A stretch of 64,000 nt of DNA from Mesorhizobium terrae (GTDB taxonomy: Bacteria > Pseudomonadota > Alphaproteobacteria > Rhizobiales > Rhizobiaceae). Shown here in pieces: positions 37,334 to 47,211 of this stretch; the first letter of the stretch is position 1; each line of letters begins with the position of its first letter. The stretch lies in the NCBI RefSeq assembly GCF_008727715.1, contig NZ_CP044218.1:3799501-3863500 (forward strand), read 5' to 3'. The position numbers and the translations under genes were made by a program. The notes beneath the pieces were generated by a model. The model was not told where the DNA came from. It saw only the letters and a program-made list of their open reading frames with translations, and did not search any database.

Positions 37334-37678
37334 GTGCAGTTCTTGAACACCTTCTCCCGCCTGCTTTGGGTTTTCGCTGTCGTCGGCCTCATCCTTGCGC
37401 CGATGGCGAGCCCGTCGGCGGCGATGGGTGGGATGGCGGAAATGTCAGGCATGTCCGACGGCATGCCGTGCTGCCCCGACCAGAAAGCGCCGGTTCCCGA
37501 TTGCCAGAAGTCGTGCCCGCTGGCGGCAATTTGCGTGGCCAAGTGTTTTGCCAATGCATCCTTACTGACTGATTTCGGCGGCACCCGTCTGGAAATGGTG
37601 GATCTGCTTGTTCGATGGGATGACGCCGCTTTGGCGGTGACGGCCATTTCGCCACCCCATCCACCACCCCGATCCTGA
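37334..37678 (+). CDS. Met/Cys-rich exported protein of the copper cluster
   Basis: The product of about 114 residues likely starts at GTG 37334. A signal peptide (WVFAVVGLILAPMASPSAA) is followed by a Met-rich run (MGGMAEMSGMSDGMPCC) and two further Cys pairs (CQKSCPLAAICVAKC). The composition fits periplasmic Cu(I) binding. No family recognised. It precedes the YtkA-like gene by about 100 bases. Confidence 0.65.
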   Translation: MQFLNTFSRLLWVFAVVGLILAPMASPSAAMGGMAEMSGMSDGMPCCPDQKAPVPDCQKSCPLAAICVAKCFANASLLTDFGGTRLEMVDLLVRWDDAALAVTAISPPHPPPRS

Positions 37679-37783
37679 CGTTCGCCATCGGCTCTTCTAA
37701 GGCCGAGTTTCGCGGGCCGTGATTGCCTCACGGCGCGCGTCGCCGCGCATTTGCGCGTTCAACGAACGTTATGAGATATCCAA

Positions 37784-38191
37784 ATGACAACTTCAGTGAA
37801 CAAATACATCGCTGCCGCGATGACGATCGGCCTTGTCTGGACGCAGTCGACGACAGCGGCCCATGCCGCCGTCACCGACTACGAATTCCAGCTCATCCAG
37901 AAAAGCGTGAAACAGGGGCAAAAGGTCGAGGTCGCGGTCCGGCTGGTCGACAAACGAAACGGCTCGCCTGTTCCGGATGCCGTGGTCTTCGCGCAGCGGA
38001 TCGACATGGCGCCCGACGGCATGGAGATGATGGCGGCGCCCATCAAGCCGCTGCCATCGGCCGAGCCTGGAACCTACAAGTTCGAGGCGGCCCTGAGCAT
38101 GGAAGGCAGATGGCGTCTGTCACTCGTCGCGAAAGTGCAGGGCGAGACCGGCACGCTTGAAAACAAGCTCGTCGTCGAGGTCCTGCCATGA
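37784..38191 (+). CDS. YtkA-like periplasmic protein
   Basis: The 135-residue exported protein has a signal peptide of about 28 residues (ending AAHAA) and an immunoglobulin-like YtkA/FixH domain (VAVRLVDKRNGSPVPDAVVF, MEGRWRLSLVAKVQG). Such proteins accompany CusBA-type systems; the Met-containing loop DMAPDGMEMMAAP may touch copper. Its stop overlaps the cusB start by four bases. Confidence 0.82.
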   Translation: MTTSVNKYIAAAMTIGLVWTQSTTAAHAAVTDYEFQLIQKSVKQGQKVEVAVRLVDKRNGSPVPDAVVFAQRIDMAPDGMEMMAAPIKPLPSAEPGTYKFEAALSMEGRWRLSLVAKVQGETGTLENKLVVEVLP

Positions 38192-39627
38192 AGCGGGCAC
38201 TCGCGATGAGCCTCGTCCCGGCTGCCGTTCTGGCGGCCGGGATCGGTGGTTATGAAGCAGGCCGTCGCGATCTCGCGCTGCCTGGCTGGGCCCGGTTGGT
38301 TTCCGAGATGGAGCCAGCCAATGCATCGCCGGAAGCAGGCGGTGCAGCAAAGACCGGACGCGTGATCTACTACCGTGATCCGGACGGGCGGCCATTCTAT
38401 TCGGCCGCTCCACGCAAGACAGCCGACGGCCGCGAATTTCTCGCGGTCTATGCCGGCGAGGACGTCAGCCTCGACACCGGCGCTCCAGTGAAGGAGGCAG
38501 CTTCGGCAACTCCCGGCGCGGACAAAGGCCGCGTCCTTTACTACCGCAACCCCATGGGGCTGCCGGACACGTCGCCCACCCCGAAGAAGGATTCGATGGG
38601 GATGGACTACATCCCTGTCTATGAGAGCGAGGGGGCGGGCGGCTCGTCGATCAAGGTCGCCGTGGGTAGGCTCCAGCAGACGGGCGTGCGCACCGCGACA
38701 GCGGTCGACAAGGCCATTGTCGCCAGCGTGCGCGTGCCGGGGACCATCCAGCTCGACGAGCGGCGCGTTACCGTTGTCAGCACGCGTGCGGACGCCTTCG
38801 TCAACAAGGTCGCCGAGGTCACGACCGGCGATCGGGTCACCAAGGGGCAGGCGCTGCTCCAGCTCTATGCGCCCGAAATCGCGGCGGCTGGTGCGCAGTT
38901 CCTCAACGATCTCGGCGCCGCCACGCACAACAGCACTTTGGGCGGTGCGCGCCAGCGGCTTGAAAATCTCGGCGTTCCGCCCGATGCGATCGCCGAAATC
39001 GAGCAGACGCGAAAAGTACCGCTCTCCATCACCTGGCGGGCTTCGCGCGACGGTATCGTGCTTCAACGAAACGCCGTCGAGGGCATGAAGGCAGCGTCGG
39101 GCGACGTGCTGTTCCGCATCGCGGACATTTCGACGATCTGGATTGTCGCCGATGTTCCCGAATATCAGCTCGGCGCCGTCAAGGTCGGGGCCGCGGCCAC
39201 GGTGCGGCTGCGCAGCCTGCCTGGCCGGACATTCGGCGGCCGCGTCACCTTGATCTATCCGCAGGTCGCGACAGCGACCCGCACGACCAAGGTGCGGATC
39301 GAGCTCGCCAATCCCGATGGCGTGCTGTTGCCGGACATGTATGCCGATGTCGAGATCGCCAGCGGTTCCGACGACCGCGTCGTTGCCGTTCCCGACAGCG
39401 CCGTGATCAGCACGGGAACCCGGCAGGTCGTCATCGTCGACAAGGGCGAGGGGCGCTTCGAACCGCGCGCGGTGGAGGTTGGCCGGCAAGGCGGCGGCTT
39501 CACCGAAATCCGCGCCGGCGTTGCATCCGGCGACAAGGTGGTGGTTGCCGCGAATTTCCTGATCGACGCCGAAAGCAATCTGAAAGCCGCGTTGAGTGGC
39601 ATGACCGGCGAGGAGGTCAAGCCATGA
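38188..39627 (+). CDS. cusB: CusB-type RND efflux adaptor with heavy-metal-binding domain
   Basis: This is the periplasmic adaptor of a Cu(I)/Ag(I) RND pump, 479 residues with an N-terminal anchor helix. A heavy-metal-binding domain (YYRNPMGLPDTSPTPKKDSM, about 115-135) is preceded by a degenerate copy (YYRDPDGRPFYSAAPRKTAD, about 60-80). The barrel-sandwich and alpha-hairpin region of membrane-fusion proteins follows. It overlaps both neighbours (ATGA at each end). Confidence 0.92.
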   Translation: MKRALAMSLVPAAVLAAGIGGYEAGRRDLALPGWARLVSEMEPANASPEAGGAAKTGRVIYYRDPDGRPFYSAAPRKTADGREFLAVYAGEDVSLDTGAPVKEAASATPGADKGRVLYYRNPMGLPDTSPTPKKDSMGMDYIPVYESEGAGGSSIKVAVGRLQQTGVRTATAVDKAIVASVRVPGTIQLDERRVTVVSTRADAFVNKVAEVTTGDRVTKGQALLQLYAPEIAAAGAQFLNDLGAATHNSTLGGARQRLENLGVPPDAIAEIEQTRKVPLSITWRASRDGIVLQRNAVEGMKAASGDVLFRIADISTIWIVADVPEYQLGAVKVGAAATVRLRSLPGRTFGGRVTLIYPQVATATRTTKVRIELANPDGVLLPDMYADVEIASGSDDRVVAVPDSAVISTGTRQVVIVDKGEGRFEPRAVEVGRQGGGFTEIRAGVASGDKVVVAANFLIDAESNLKAALSGMTGEEVKP

Positions 39628-42600
39628 TCGCCAAGCTTATCGCATGGTCGGCCCGCAATCTCGTCCTGATCTTCGTCGGCACCCTGTTTGCGGTCGCCGC
39701 CGGGTTCTATGCGCTGAAGACGCTGCCTCTCGACGCTATTCCCGATCTCTCCGATGTTCAGGTCATCGTCTATACGGACTACGCCGGCCAGGCACCGCAG
39801 GTCGTCGAGGATCAGGTCACCTATCCGCTCACCACGGCCATGCTCACCGTTCCGAAGTCCAAGGTGGTGCGCGGCTTTTCCTTCTTCGGCGTCTCCTTCG
39901 TCTATGTGATCTTCGAGGACGGCACCGATCCCTATTGGGCGCGCAGCCGGGTGCTTGAATATCTGAATGCCGCTGCCCAGCGTTTGCCCCCGGGTGTCAC
40001 GCCCAGCCTGGGGCCGGATGCCACCGGGGTCGGCTGGGTCTATCAATACGCCGTCGTCGCCAAGGAAATGACGCTCGCCGAACTGCGCGCGCTGCAGGAT
40101 TGGAGCGTGCGTTATGTCGCTTCGAAGGCTGAAGGCGTTGCCGAGGTCGCCAGTGTCGGTGGTTTCGTCAAGCAGTACAACATTGTCGTCGATCCGCTGC
40201 GGTTGCGCGCCCAGGGGCTCTCGCTGGCGGCGGTGCGCGATGCCGTTCGCGCCAGCAATCGTGACGTCGGCGGACGCACGCTCGAACTTTCCGAATTCGA
40301 GTTCATGGTGCGCGGGCGCGGCTACATAAAGTCGCCGGCCGATATCGAGGATATCGTCCTGAAGACCGATCAGGGCGTGCCGCTGCGCTTGCGCGACGTC
40401 GCCCGCGTCGAGATCGGCCCGGACGAACGGCGCGGCATTACCGAACTGAATGGGGAAGGGGAGGTCGCCTCCGGCATCGTCATGCAGCGCTTCGGCGCCA
40501 ATGCGCTGAACGTCATCGAGAACGTCAAGCAGCGCCTCGCCGATGCGGCATCAAGCCTGCCCAAGGGCGTCGAGATCATCCCCGTCTATGATCGCTCGCA
40601 CCTTATCGAGGCAGCGATCGAGACGCTGAAGGGGACGCTGATCGAGGAAAGCATCATCGTTGCGCTGGTCTGCGTGGTCTTCCTGCTTCACCTGAGAAGC
40701 GCGCTCGTGGCCATCCTGATGCTTCCGGTCGGCATCCTCATCGCCTTCGCCGGCATGAAGGCCATTGGGCTTGGCTCCAACATCATGAGCCTCGGCGGTA
40801 TAGCCATCGCCGTGGGCGCCATGATCGATGCCGCCATCGTCATGATCGAGAATGCCCACAAGCATCTGGAGCGGGCCGAACCTGGCAAGCCGCGCGTGCA
40901 GGTCCTGATCGATGCCGCAAGCGAGGTCGGGCCGGCACTGTTCTTCAGTCTGCTCATCATCACCGTCTCCTTCCTGCCGATCTTCACGCTGGAATCGCAG
41001 GAAGGCCGGCTCTTCGGTCCGCTCGCCTTCACCAAGACGTTTGCCATGGCTGCGGCAGCGCTGCTGTCGGTCACGCTGGTGCCGGCCTTGATGGTGGTTT
41101 TCGTGCGCGGCCGCATCATTCCCGAGCACAGGAACCCCATCAACCGCCTGCTGATCTGGCTTTACCGGCCGGTGATCCGTCTTGTCCTGCGCGCGAAATT
41201 GCCGACCATCCTGCTCGCCCTGTTGGTGCTCGCCGTCTCGGTTTGGCCGGCGCGCCAGCTCGGTTCCGAATTCATGCCGAGCCTTGATGAAGGCACGCTG
41301 ATGTACATGCCGACGACGCTGCCCGGTCTGTCGGTGACCAAGGCGGCCGAGCTCCTGCAGATGCAGAACCGCATCATCAAATCCTTCCCGGAGGTGGACA
41401 CGGTCTACGGCAAGGCCGGGCGGGCTGCGACCGCGACCGACCCGGCGCCGACGGAGATGTTCGAGACCATCATCAATCTCAAACCCAAGGATCAGTGGCG
41501 CGCCGGTGTGACGATCGACAGCCTGAAAGCCGAGATGGACGCTGCGTTGCAGTTCCCCGGCGTGTCCAACGCCTGGACCATGCCGATCCGCGCCCGTATC
41601 GACATGCTTTCCACGGGCATCCGCACGCCGGTCGGCGTCAAGGTGTTCGGTCCCGATCTTGCCGGGATGGAAAAGGTTGCGCGCGAGATCGAACGCGTCC
41701 TGAAAGCTGTTGCGGGCACGTCGAGCGCCTATGCCGAGCGCGTCGTCGGCGGTTATTATCTCGACATCGTCCCGGACCGGCAGGTGCTCGGCCGTTACGG
41801 GCTGTCGGTCGGCGACGTGCAGGATGTGATCGCGACGGCGCTCGGTGGCGAAACCGTGACCACCACGGTGGAAGGTCGCGAGCGCTACGGTGTCAACATC
41901 CGCTATCCGCGGGACATGAGGTCGAACCCGGTCGCGATCGAGACCGACGTGCAGGTGCCGCTGCCGGGTGGTGGCGCCGTGCCGCTTGGTGAGGTGGCGA
42001 AGGTGGAGCTCAAGCGCGGAGCCACGTCGATCCGCACCGAGAACGGCCAGCTCGCCACCTACATCTTCGTCGACATCATCGGACGAGACCTTGGCGGCTA
42101 TGTCGCCGATGCGCAGAAGGCGGTCGCGGCCGAGGTGCGGCTGCCACCCGGCTACAGCATCGGCTGGAGCGGTCAGTTCGAATATCTGGAGCGCGCCGAG
42201 GCACGCATGAAGATCGTCGTTCCGGTAACGCTGCTGATCATCTTCCTGCTGCTCTACATCAACTTCCAGGCGTTGACGGAGACGCTGATCGTCATGGCCT
42301 CGTTGCCATTCGCGCTCGTCGGCGGGGTCTGGCTGATGTGGTGGCTGGGCTTCAACATGTCGGTGGCGGTCGCCGTCGGCTTCATCGCGCTTGCCGGTGT
42401 CGCCGCCGAGACCGGCGTGGTCATGCTCATTTATCTGGAACAGGCCGTGACCGAGCTGAAGCAGGAATGCGCCGAGGAAAAGCGGCCGTTCACACGCGCC
42501 GATCTTCACCAGGCAATCATGCTGGGTGCGGTGGAGCGCGTGAGGCCCAAGATCATGACGGTCGTCGCCATCATGGCCGGGCTGGTTCCCATCCTGTGGA

Positions 42601-42794
42601 GCACGGGGACGGGTTCCGAGGTGATGCAGCGCATCGCCGTGCCGATGATCGGCGGCATGATATCGTCAACCGTCCTGACGCTGATCGTCATTCCGGCCAT
42701 CTACGGTTTGGTGAAAGCTCGATTGATTGGGGCCGAAGCATCGATTGACCGGAAAGGAGAGCCGACAGCGGGAAGGGAACCAGTTGGATCATAG
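39624..42794 (+). CDS. cusA: CusA-type heavy-metal RND efflux pump
   Basis: The 1056-residue inner-membrane antiporter belongs to the HME-RND family. It has twelve helices in two halves, two large periplasmic loops, and the proton-relay segment GGIAIAVGAMIDAAIVMIEN in TM4 with the charged residues of CusA. A periplasmic Met-containing path (MPTTLPGLSVT, MPIRARIDMLSTGIRTPVGV) matches monovalent metal pumps. The start overlaps the cusB stop. It would work with CusB and the TolC-type lipoprotein to expel Cu(I)/Ag(I). Confidence 0.94.
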   Translation: MIAKLIAWSARNLVLIFVGTLFAVAAGFYALKTLPLDAIPDLSDVQVIVYTDYAGQAPQVVEDQVTYPLTTAMLTVPKSKVVRGFSFFGVSFVYVIFEDGTDPYWARSRVLEYLNAAAQRLPPGVTPSLGPDATGVGWVYQYAVVAKEMTLAELRALQDWSVRYVASKAEGVAEVASVGGFVKQYNIVVDPLRLRAQGLSLAAVRDAVRASNRDVGGRTLELSEFEFMVRGRGYIKSPADIEDIVLKTDQGVPLRLRDVARVEIGPDERRGITELNGEGEVASGIVMQRFGANALNVIENVKQRLADAASSLPKGVEIIPVYDRSHLIEAAIETLKGTLIEESIIVALVCVVFLLHLRSALVAILMLPVGILIAFAGMKAIGLGSNIMSLGGIAIAVGAMIDAAIVMIENAHKHLERAEPGKPRVQVLIDAASEVGPALFFSLLIITVSFLPIFTLESQEGRLFGPLAFTKTFAMAAAALLSVTLVPALMVVFVRGRIIPEHRNPINRLLIWLYRPVIRLVLRAKLPTILLALLVLAVSVWPARQLGSEFMPSLDEGTLMYMPTTLPGLSVTKAAELLQMQNRIIKSFPEVDTVYGKAGRAATATDPAPTEMFETIINLKPKDQWRAGVTIDSLKAEMDAALQFPGVSNAWTMPIRARIDMLSTGIRTPVGVKVFGPDLAGMEKVAREIERVLKAVAGTSSAYAERVVGGYYLDIVPDRQVLGRYGLSVGDVQDVIATALGGETVTTTVEGRERYGVNIRYPRDMRSNPVAIETDVQVPLPGGGAVPLGEVAKVELKRGATSIRTENGQLATYIFVDIIGRDLGGYVADAQKAVAAEVRLPPGYSIGWSGQFEYLERAEARMKIVVPVTLLIIFLLLYINFQALTETLIVMASLPFALVGGVWLMWWLGFNMSVAVAVGFIALAGVAAETGVVMLIYLEQAVTELKQECAEEKRPFTRADLHQAIMLGAVERVRPKIMTVVAIMAGLVPILWSTGTGSEVMQRIAVPMIGGMISSTVLTLIVIPAIYGLVKARLIGAEASIDRKGEPTAGREPVGS

Positions 42795-43173
42795 GTTTGG
42801 CATTCAACAAGCCGTTGTTGACCGAAATCGTCAGAGGTAGCCCGGTTTCCAACTAACACGGGGCTGTATGGGGCGGCCGAGATCTCGGGCGCAAAGCCAG
42901 TTTGCGCCTTGCACTGGGTCGTAGGCCATGCGCTCTATCAATGCCAACAACGTGCCTTCGATAGACCCGGAAAATCGACAGGCGATCGCATCTGCCTTCC
43001 GACAAACTCCGCAACGGCCTGCCTGAGTTCAGCAGGCCGTTGCCCGCCTCATCGTTCAGCAAGTGACTGTGAAGGATAAGGAAGTCCGGCTCCGGGACAC
43101 CAAAGCCGTGTTGGTGCGCCGCTTTAAACGACCTAAACGATAGGTCGCTGAAGGTTTCATCTTGTGAGGAAAT
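42795..43173. other. Intergenic region after cusA with a hairpin
   Basis: No gene is supported. A 10-bp perfect stem AACGGCCTGC/GCAGGCCGTT with a 9-nt loop lies at 43013-43041 without a T run. Confidence 0.5.
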
Positions 43174-43248
43174 TGGTACGCCCAAGGGGAATCGAACCCC
43201 TGTTACCGCCGTGAAAGGGCGGTGTCCTAACCGCTAGACGATGGGCGC
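43174..43248 (-). tRNA. tRNA-Glu (anticodon TTC)
   Basis: The complement reads GCGCCCA...TGGGCGT-A-CCA (with a G-T pair at the acceptor end) and encodes CCA. The anticodon stem CCGCC/GGCGG holds loop CTTTCAC, anticodon TTC. The T-arm GGTTCGATTCC is canonical. Length 75 nt. Confidence 0.96.
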
Positions 43249-43740
43249 AGCCAAGGCGGCTTATAGTGGCGATGCGGGCGGCGGGCAACCCGTCAAAACC
43301 GGCTTTCTGCATTTTTTTGATGCTTTGCGGAGAAAGCCTCGCCTGCCGAGCCTAAACCCCGGTGTTTGCAGGGTAATCCGTCCCCAATGGATGCCGCAAA
43401 CGAGCTTTTGGGCCCATGAAACCCGTGCAGGCGGCATGCTCGGGCGAAAATCGTGGCTGGCAAGGCCCGGAGATTCGGCTGCTAGGGCGGGGCAAGGCCA
43501 CGCGCTTTTGCCTGCGTGGGCGCCGGTTACCCTAGCCGGCAGGTGTCCGGTTGCGATCGGCGACCGAGGTTTGCGAATCGCGCTGCGTTCCTCGGCCCGT
43601 TCGAATGGGCGTATGCCGCCAAGATCGGAATCGATTTCGAGAAAGGGTCATGCGCCAGGGCAAAGTGCTGGAGTGTGCCTTGCCGCGTCCGAAGGGGCGC
43701 GCTGAACTCTCATGCCTGTCGGTTGTGTCTTATATCCGGC
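43249..43740. other. Intergenic stretch without a supported gene
   Basis: About 490 bases between tRNA-Glu and the M15-type gene hold no open frame with a family, signal or good ribosome binding site. The tRNA-Glu promoter should be in the first 80 bases. Confidence 0.45.
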
Positions 43741-45027
43741 TCAGCCGCGGCGGCGGCAGCGCCAGTTCCAGTCGCGCTCGGGGCCGACGTCAACATGCAC
43801 CGAATCGGTGTGGCAATAGGTGCCGACGCCGCCGCGGCCGGGCAGCGAGCGCACATAGGTCGCCAAATCCCATTTGGTGACACCGGGAACCTGGATGTCG
43901 GCGGCGGCGCAATACATGTGCAGCGAGTTCTTGGCGCCGCGTGCCTGCCGGTTGCGGTCCTCATTGCGATAGCCGGAGGTGACCACCATCTTGCGGCCGT
44001 AATGGCCCTCGATCTGCTTCAAAACGCGCACCAGCGAGGGCTTGAGGCAAGCGACATCGACGCTCTCGGTCTGCTTCAAGAGGCCGTTGGGTGCCAGCCG
44101 GGCCATGCCGGCGGCCGAAGCCACCTGATAGGCGCCGCTATCGTTTTCGTTCAGGTCGACGTCGCTCTCGTCATAGGTGCCGGAGCGGCGGGTGATCTCG
44201 AACAGAGCGGTCTTGCGCACGCCGGGCAGGCCGTTGAAGGCGGAGGCGCCGTCGACGGAGGCGAGCATCGCCTGCTTCTGTCCGGCAGTGGCCGAGGCCA
44301 GCGTGATGATCGGCTTGGCCGACTTCTGCTCGGGGATGAGCGCCTGCGCCGGCTGCGCGGCCGGCGTCACGGGCTGCGCCTTGGCGGCTGCCGGTGCGGC
44401 CTTGGCCGGCGACGAGCCGAACAGCGAGGCGAGGAAGCCCTTCTTCTCGGACTTGGCCGGCGCTGCCGGCATTTCACCGGCGGTGACGTAGACCGGATGG
44501 TTCATCTCAGGCGTCTGGCCTTGGGCGGCCTGCGCCGTCTGGCTTGCCGGTTTCTGGGCCAGCACGGCGGCGCTGCCGGCGGCCACCTTGGCGGCGGCAT
44601 CGGCGGTCTGCTCTTCGGTCTGCGCGGGCGCGACGAGCTGCTGCGGCGTGTTGCCGGCGATTGTCTGCGCGTCGGCGGGAACCGTCAGCGGGAAGGGGTG
44701 GGTGCCAGGCTTGGCGGTGGGCAGATAAGCGACCTGGTCGGGCAGCATGGTGTCGCCGGTCGATGCCATCAGCGGCTGCGGGGCCGTTTGCTGGCCCGCC
44801 GCGACCTGCGGGCCCGTGGCGGCAAGAGCGGGGCCGGCGGCGGTCTCGACGGTTGCAGCCCCTGGCGCGGTCGTGGGGCCGGCATGGGCGGTGTTGTTGT
44901 AGGCAGGGGAGGCGACGTTGAGCACCGGTTCGCCAGTGGAGGTGCACGAGGCCAGCAGCAGCGAGCACAATGCCGCCGCAATAGCGCGGCGTTCTCCCTT
45001 CGCGAGGCGCGGCTTGTCTGTGCTCAA
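43741..45027 (-). CDS. M15-type (YcbK/DUF882) peptidoglycan peptidase lipoprotein
   Basis: The 428-residue envelope protein has a lipobox LLLASC (Cys about 28), a long Ala/Pro/Gln-rich linker (about 40-240) and a C-terminal zinc peptidase domain. Metal and catalytic motifs are SGYRNEDRNRQARG then SLHMYCAAADI and DSVHVDVG. Relatives cleave cell-wall cross-links (MepK/YcbK). The start is TTG 45027, preceded by AGGGGGAA; no upstream ATG or GTG fits and the next in-frame ATG is inside the linker. Confidence 0.85.
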   Translation of the reverse strand: MSTDKPRLAKGERRAIAAALCSLLLASCTSTGEPVLNVASPAYNNTAHAGPTTAPGAATVETAAGPALAATGPQVAAGQQTAPQPLMASTGDTMLPDQVAYLPTAKPGTHPFPLTVPADAQTIAGNTPQQLVAPAQTEEQTADAAAKVAAGSAAVLAQKPASQTAQAAQGQTPEMNHPVYVTAGEMPAAPAKSEKKGFLASLFGSSPAKAAPAAAKAQPVTPAAQPAQALIPEQKSAKPIITLASATAGQKQAMLASVDGASAFNGLPGVRKTALFEITRRSGTYDESDVDLNENDSGAYQVASAAGMARLAPNGLLKQTESVDVACLKPSLVRVLKQIEGHYGRKMVVTSGYRNEDRNRQARGAKNSLHMYCAAADIQVPGVTKWDLATYVRSLPGRGGVGTYCHTDSVHVDVGPERDWNWRCRRRG

Positions 45028-45249
45028 ATCCGAATTCCCCCTCGCTAACCGATCCGAACCGTCATTTTACCGACGCGCGGGGCGTCGCCGAATGATCGAG
45101 TTTCCGCGATCGGAAACGAGACCTGTGACAAATCCGCAAGCGTTTTTATGAAATCGTGCTGGCCTGCGTGATTTGCGTCAACTTTGTGATTGACGTGCTC
45201 ATTTCGCCCGCTTTGACGCGCGGGTCAACTCACCACACATTACAGATTG

Positions 45250-47082
45250 TTACACTCGGACTTTGACATAGCTGCCGGGCGCGTCGCCCAGCGGTTCCAA
45301 GGTCTTGCCGGGGATGCGGGCGGGCACCCTGTCGTCGGTCATCGCCTCGATCCAGCGCTGCCAGTGGGGCCACCAGGAGCCTGGGTTCTCGGTGGCGGAG
45401 ACCAGCCAGTCCTCGAATCGCCCAACCGGCTTGCCGCCGGTCCAATGCTGGTATTTCTTCAGCGCCGGCGGGTTGACGACGCCGGCGATGTGGCCGGAGC
45501 CGGCCATCACGTAATCGACAGGGCCGCCGAAATACTGGCAGCCGAGGAAGACCGAGCGGGCCGGTGCGATGTGGTCTTCCTTGGAAGCGAGGTTGTAGAC
45601 GGGAATTGTGATGTCTGAGAGCGAGACGGTGCGCCCGGCAAGCTCCATGCGGCCCTGCGAGAGATTGTTCTCCAGATAGCAGTTGCGCAGGTAGAAGGAG
45701 TGGTTGGCCGCCGCCATGCGGGTCGAATCGGCGTTCCAGTACAGAAGGTCGAAGGGCAGGGGCTCCTTGCCGCGCATGTAGTTGTTGACCACGTAGGGCC
45801 AGATCAGGTCGCCCGAGCGCAGCATGTTGAAGGCGGTCGCCATCTTGGTGCCGTCGAGGAAACCCTTGCCGCGCATCGCCTGTTCCAGCGCCGCCACCTG
45901 CTCCTCGTCGACGAACACCTTGAGGTCGCCGGCATAGGTGAAGTCGACCTGGGTGGTGAAGAAGGTGACCGAGCGGATGCGGTCGTCGCCTTCCTGGGCA
46001 AGCAGCGCAAGTGCTGCCGCCAACAGCGTGCCGCCGACGCAATAGCCGATGGCGTTGACCTCCCTCTCGCCGGTCGTCTTCTCGACGATGTCGAGGCCAT
46101 ATTGCAGGCCTTCGCGGATATAGGCCTCCCAGTTCTTGGTGCCGTGGCGCTCGTCGGGGTTGATCCACGAGATGACGAAGACGGTGTGGCCCTGTTCGAC
46201 CGCCCAGCGGATGAAGGATTTTTCCGGGTTGAGGTCGAGGATGTAGAATTTGTTGATCCATGGCGGGCAGATCAGCAGCGGCCGCTTCAGCACCGTCTCG
46301 GTCGCCGGGCTGTACTGGATGATCTCGGCGACGTCGGAACGGCCGACCACCTTGCCCGGCGTCACCGCGATGTTGCGGCCGATCTCGAACTGCGAATAGT
46401 CGGCCTGGCGCAGCTTCAGGTCGCCCTTGCCGGCGGCGATGTCCTCGGCGAACATCCTCATGCCGCGCACCAGGTTCTCGCCATGCGAGGACACCGTCTC
46501 GCGGAACAGCTCCGGATTGGTCAGGATGAAGTTGGAAGGCGAGATGGCGTTGGACACCTGCTTCACATAGAAGCCGGCCTTGTGGCGGGTGTGCTCGTCC
46601 AGCCCCTCGGCGTGCTCGACCAGGTCGTTCGCCCAGCGCGACGTCACCAGATAGGCCTGTTTCAGGAAGTCGAAGAAGGCGTTCTTGCCCCATTCCGGGT
46701 CCTGGAAGCGCTTGTCGCCGCGATCGGGCTTGACGCCCGCGGCCTCGTCCTCGACGCCGCCGACGCGCTGGATGGCGTTGGCCCAGACGCCCATGTAACC
46801 CGCGAACAGCCGCGTCTGCGCTTCCAGCGCGCGTTTCGGGTCGGCCAGCCAATATTCTGTCAGCTTGGAGAAGGTCTTGACCATGTCGGCCATCGGCTCG
46901 GCAACGCTGTCGCGCACCTCGCCCTTTTCGCGCGGCTCGGCCCAGGCGGAAGCCGCCTTGCCGGCCTGCTCGATCATGCGGGCCATGTTGAGCGCGAAGC
47001 GCTCCGGGTCCTTTACCAGATACTGCTCGACGGAAGCGCCATCACCAGTGTCCGTCTTGCCTGCATCGGGTCTGTCGGCCAT
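45250..47082 (-). CDS. phaC: Class I polyhydroxyalkanoate synthase
   Basis: The 610-residue enzyme polymerises 3-hydroxyacyl-CoA into PHB storage granules. It has the PhaC N-terminal domain, the lipase-like box GYCVGG with catalytic Cys (about 347), Asp in SKEDHIAP and His in GSGHIAG. The length fits class I enzymes, which need no PhaE. Phasin and phaAB genes are not in the window. It diverges from the small lipoprotein gene across a 129-base promoter region. Confidence 0.95.
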   Translation of the reverse strand: MADRPDAGKTDTGDGASVEQYLVKDPERFALNMARMIEQAGKAASAWAEPREKGEVRDSVAEPMADMVKTFSKLTEYWLADPKRALEAQTRLFAGYMGVWANAIQRVGGVEDEAAGVKPDRGDKRFQDPEWGKNAFFDFLKQAYLVTSRWANDLVEHAEGLDEHTRHKAGFYVKQVSNAISPSNFILTNPELFRETVSSHGENLVRGMRMFAEDIAAGKGDLKLRQADYSQFEIGRNIAVTPGKVVGRSDVAEIIQYSPATETVLKRPLLICPPWINKFYILDLNPEKSFIRWAVEQGHTVFVISWINPDERHGTKNWEAYIREGLQYGLDIVEKTTGEREVNAIGYCVGGTLLAAALALLAQEGDDRIRSVTFFTTQVDFTYAGDLKVFVDEEQVAALEQAMRGKGFLDGTKMATAFNMLRSGDLIWPYVVNNYMRGKEPLPFDLLYWNADSTRMAAANHSFYLRNCYLENNLSQGRMELAGRTVSLSDITIPVYNLASKEDHIAPARSVFLGCQYFGGPVDYVMAGSGHIAGVVNPPALKKYQHWTGGKPVGRFEDWLVSATENPGSWWPHWQRWIEAMTDDRVPARIPGKTLEPLGDAPGSYVKVRV

Positions 47083-47211
47083 GACTTAAGCAGCTCCTCC
47101 CGAAAGCGTTTTCTTGACATAGTATCATGCAAGGTCGAATAGGAGCCAATAGGCAATAGGGTCGGAATCTATCAAATGGATGACCTTGGCCGGCCATTGC
47201 GGGAAGGTGAA

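Noticed and set aside
40551..42509. A 652-codon open frame on the minus strand opposite cusA
   Set aside because: It is a shadow of high-GC codon bias. The translation is His/Asp/Arg-rich without any family motif, while the plus strand encodes a complete CusA.
6306..43248. The copper cluster as an integrative island anchored at tRNA-Leu or tRNA-Glu
   Set aside because: No integrase, no second copy of a tRNA 3' end and no att-like repeat were found. Only the DMT gene shows clearly foreign composition.
43241..43705. An open frame after tRNA-Glu
   Set aside because: It begins inside the tRNA gene, lacks a ribosome binding site, and is Arg/Gly-rich without a family.
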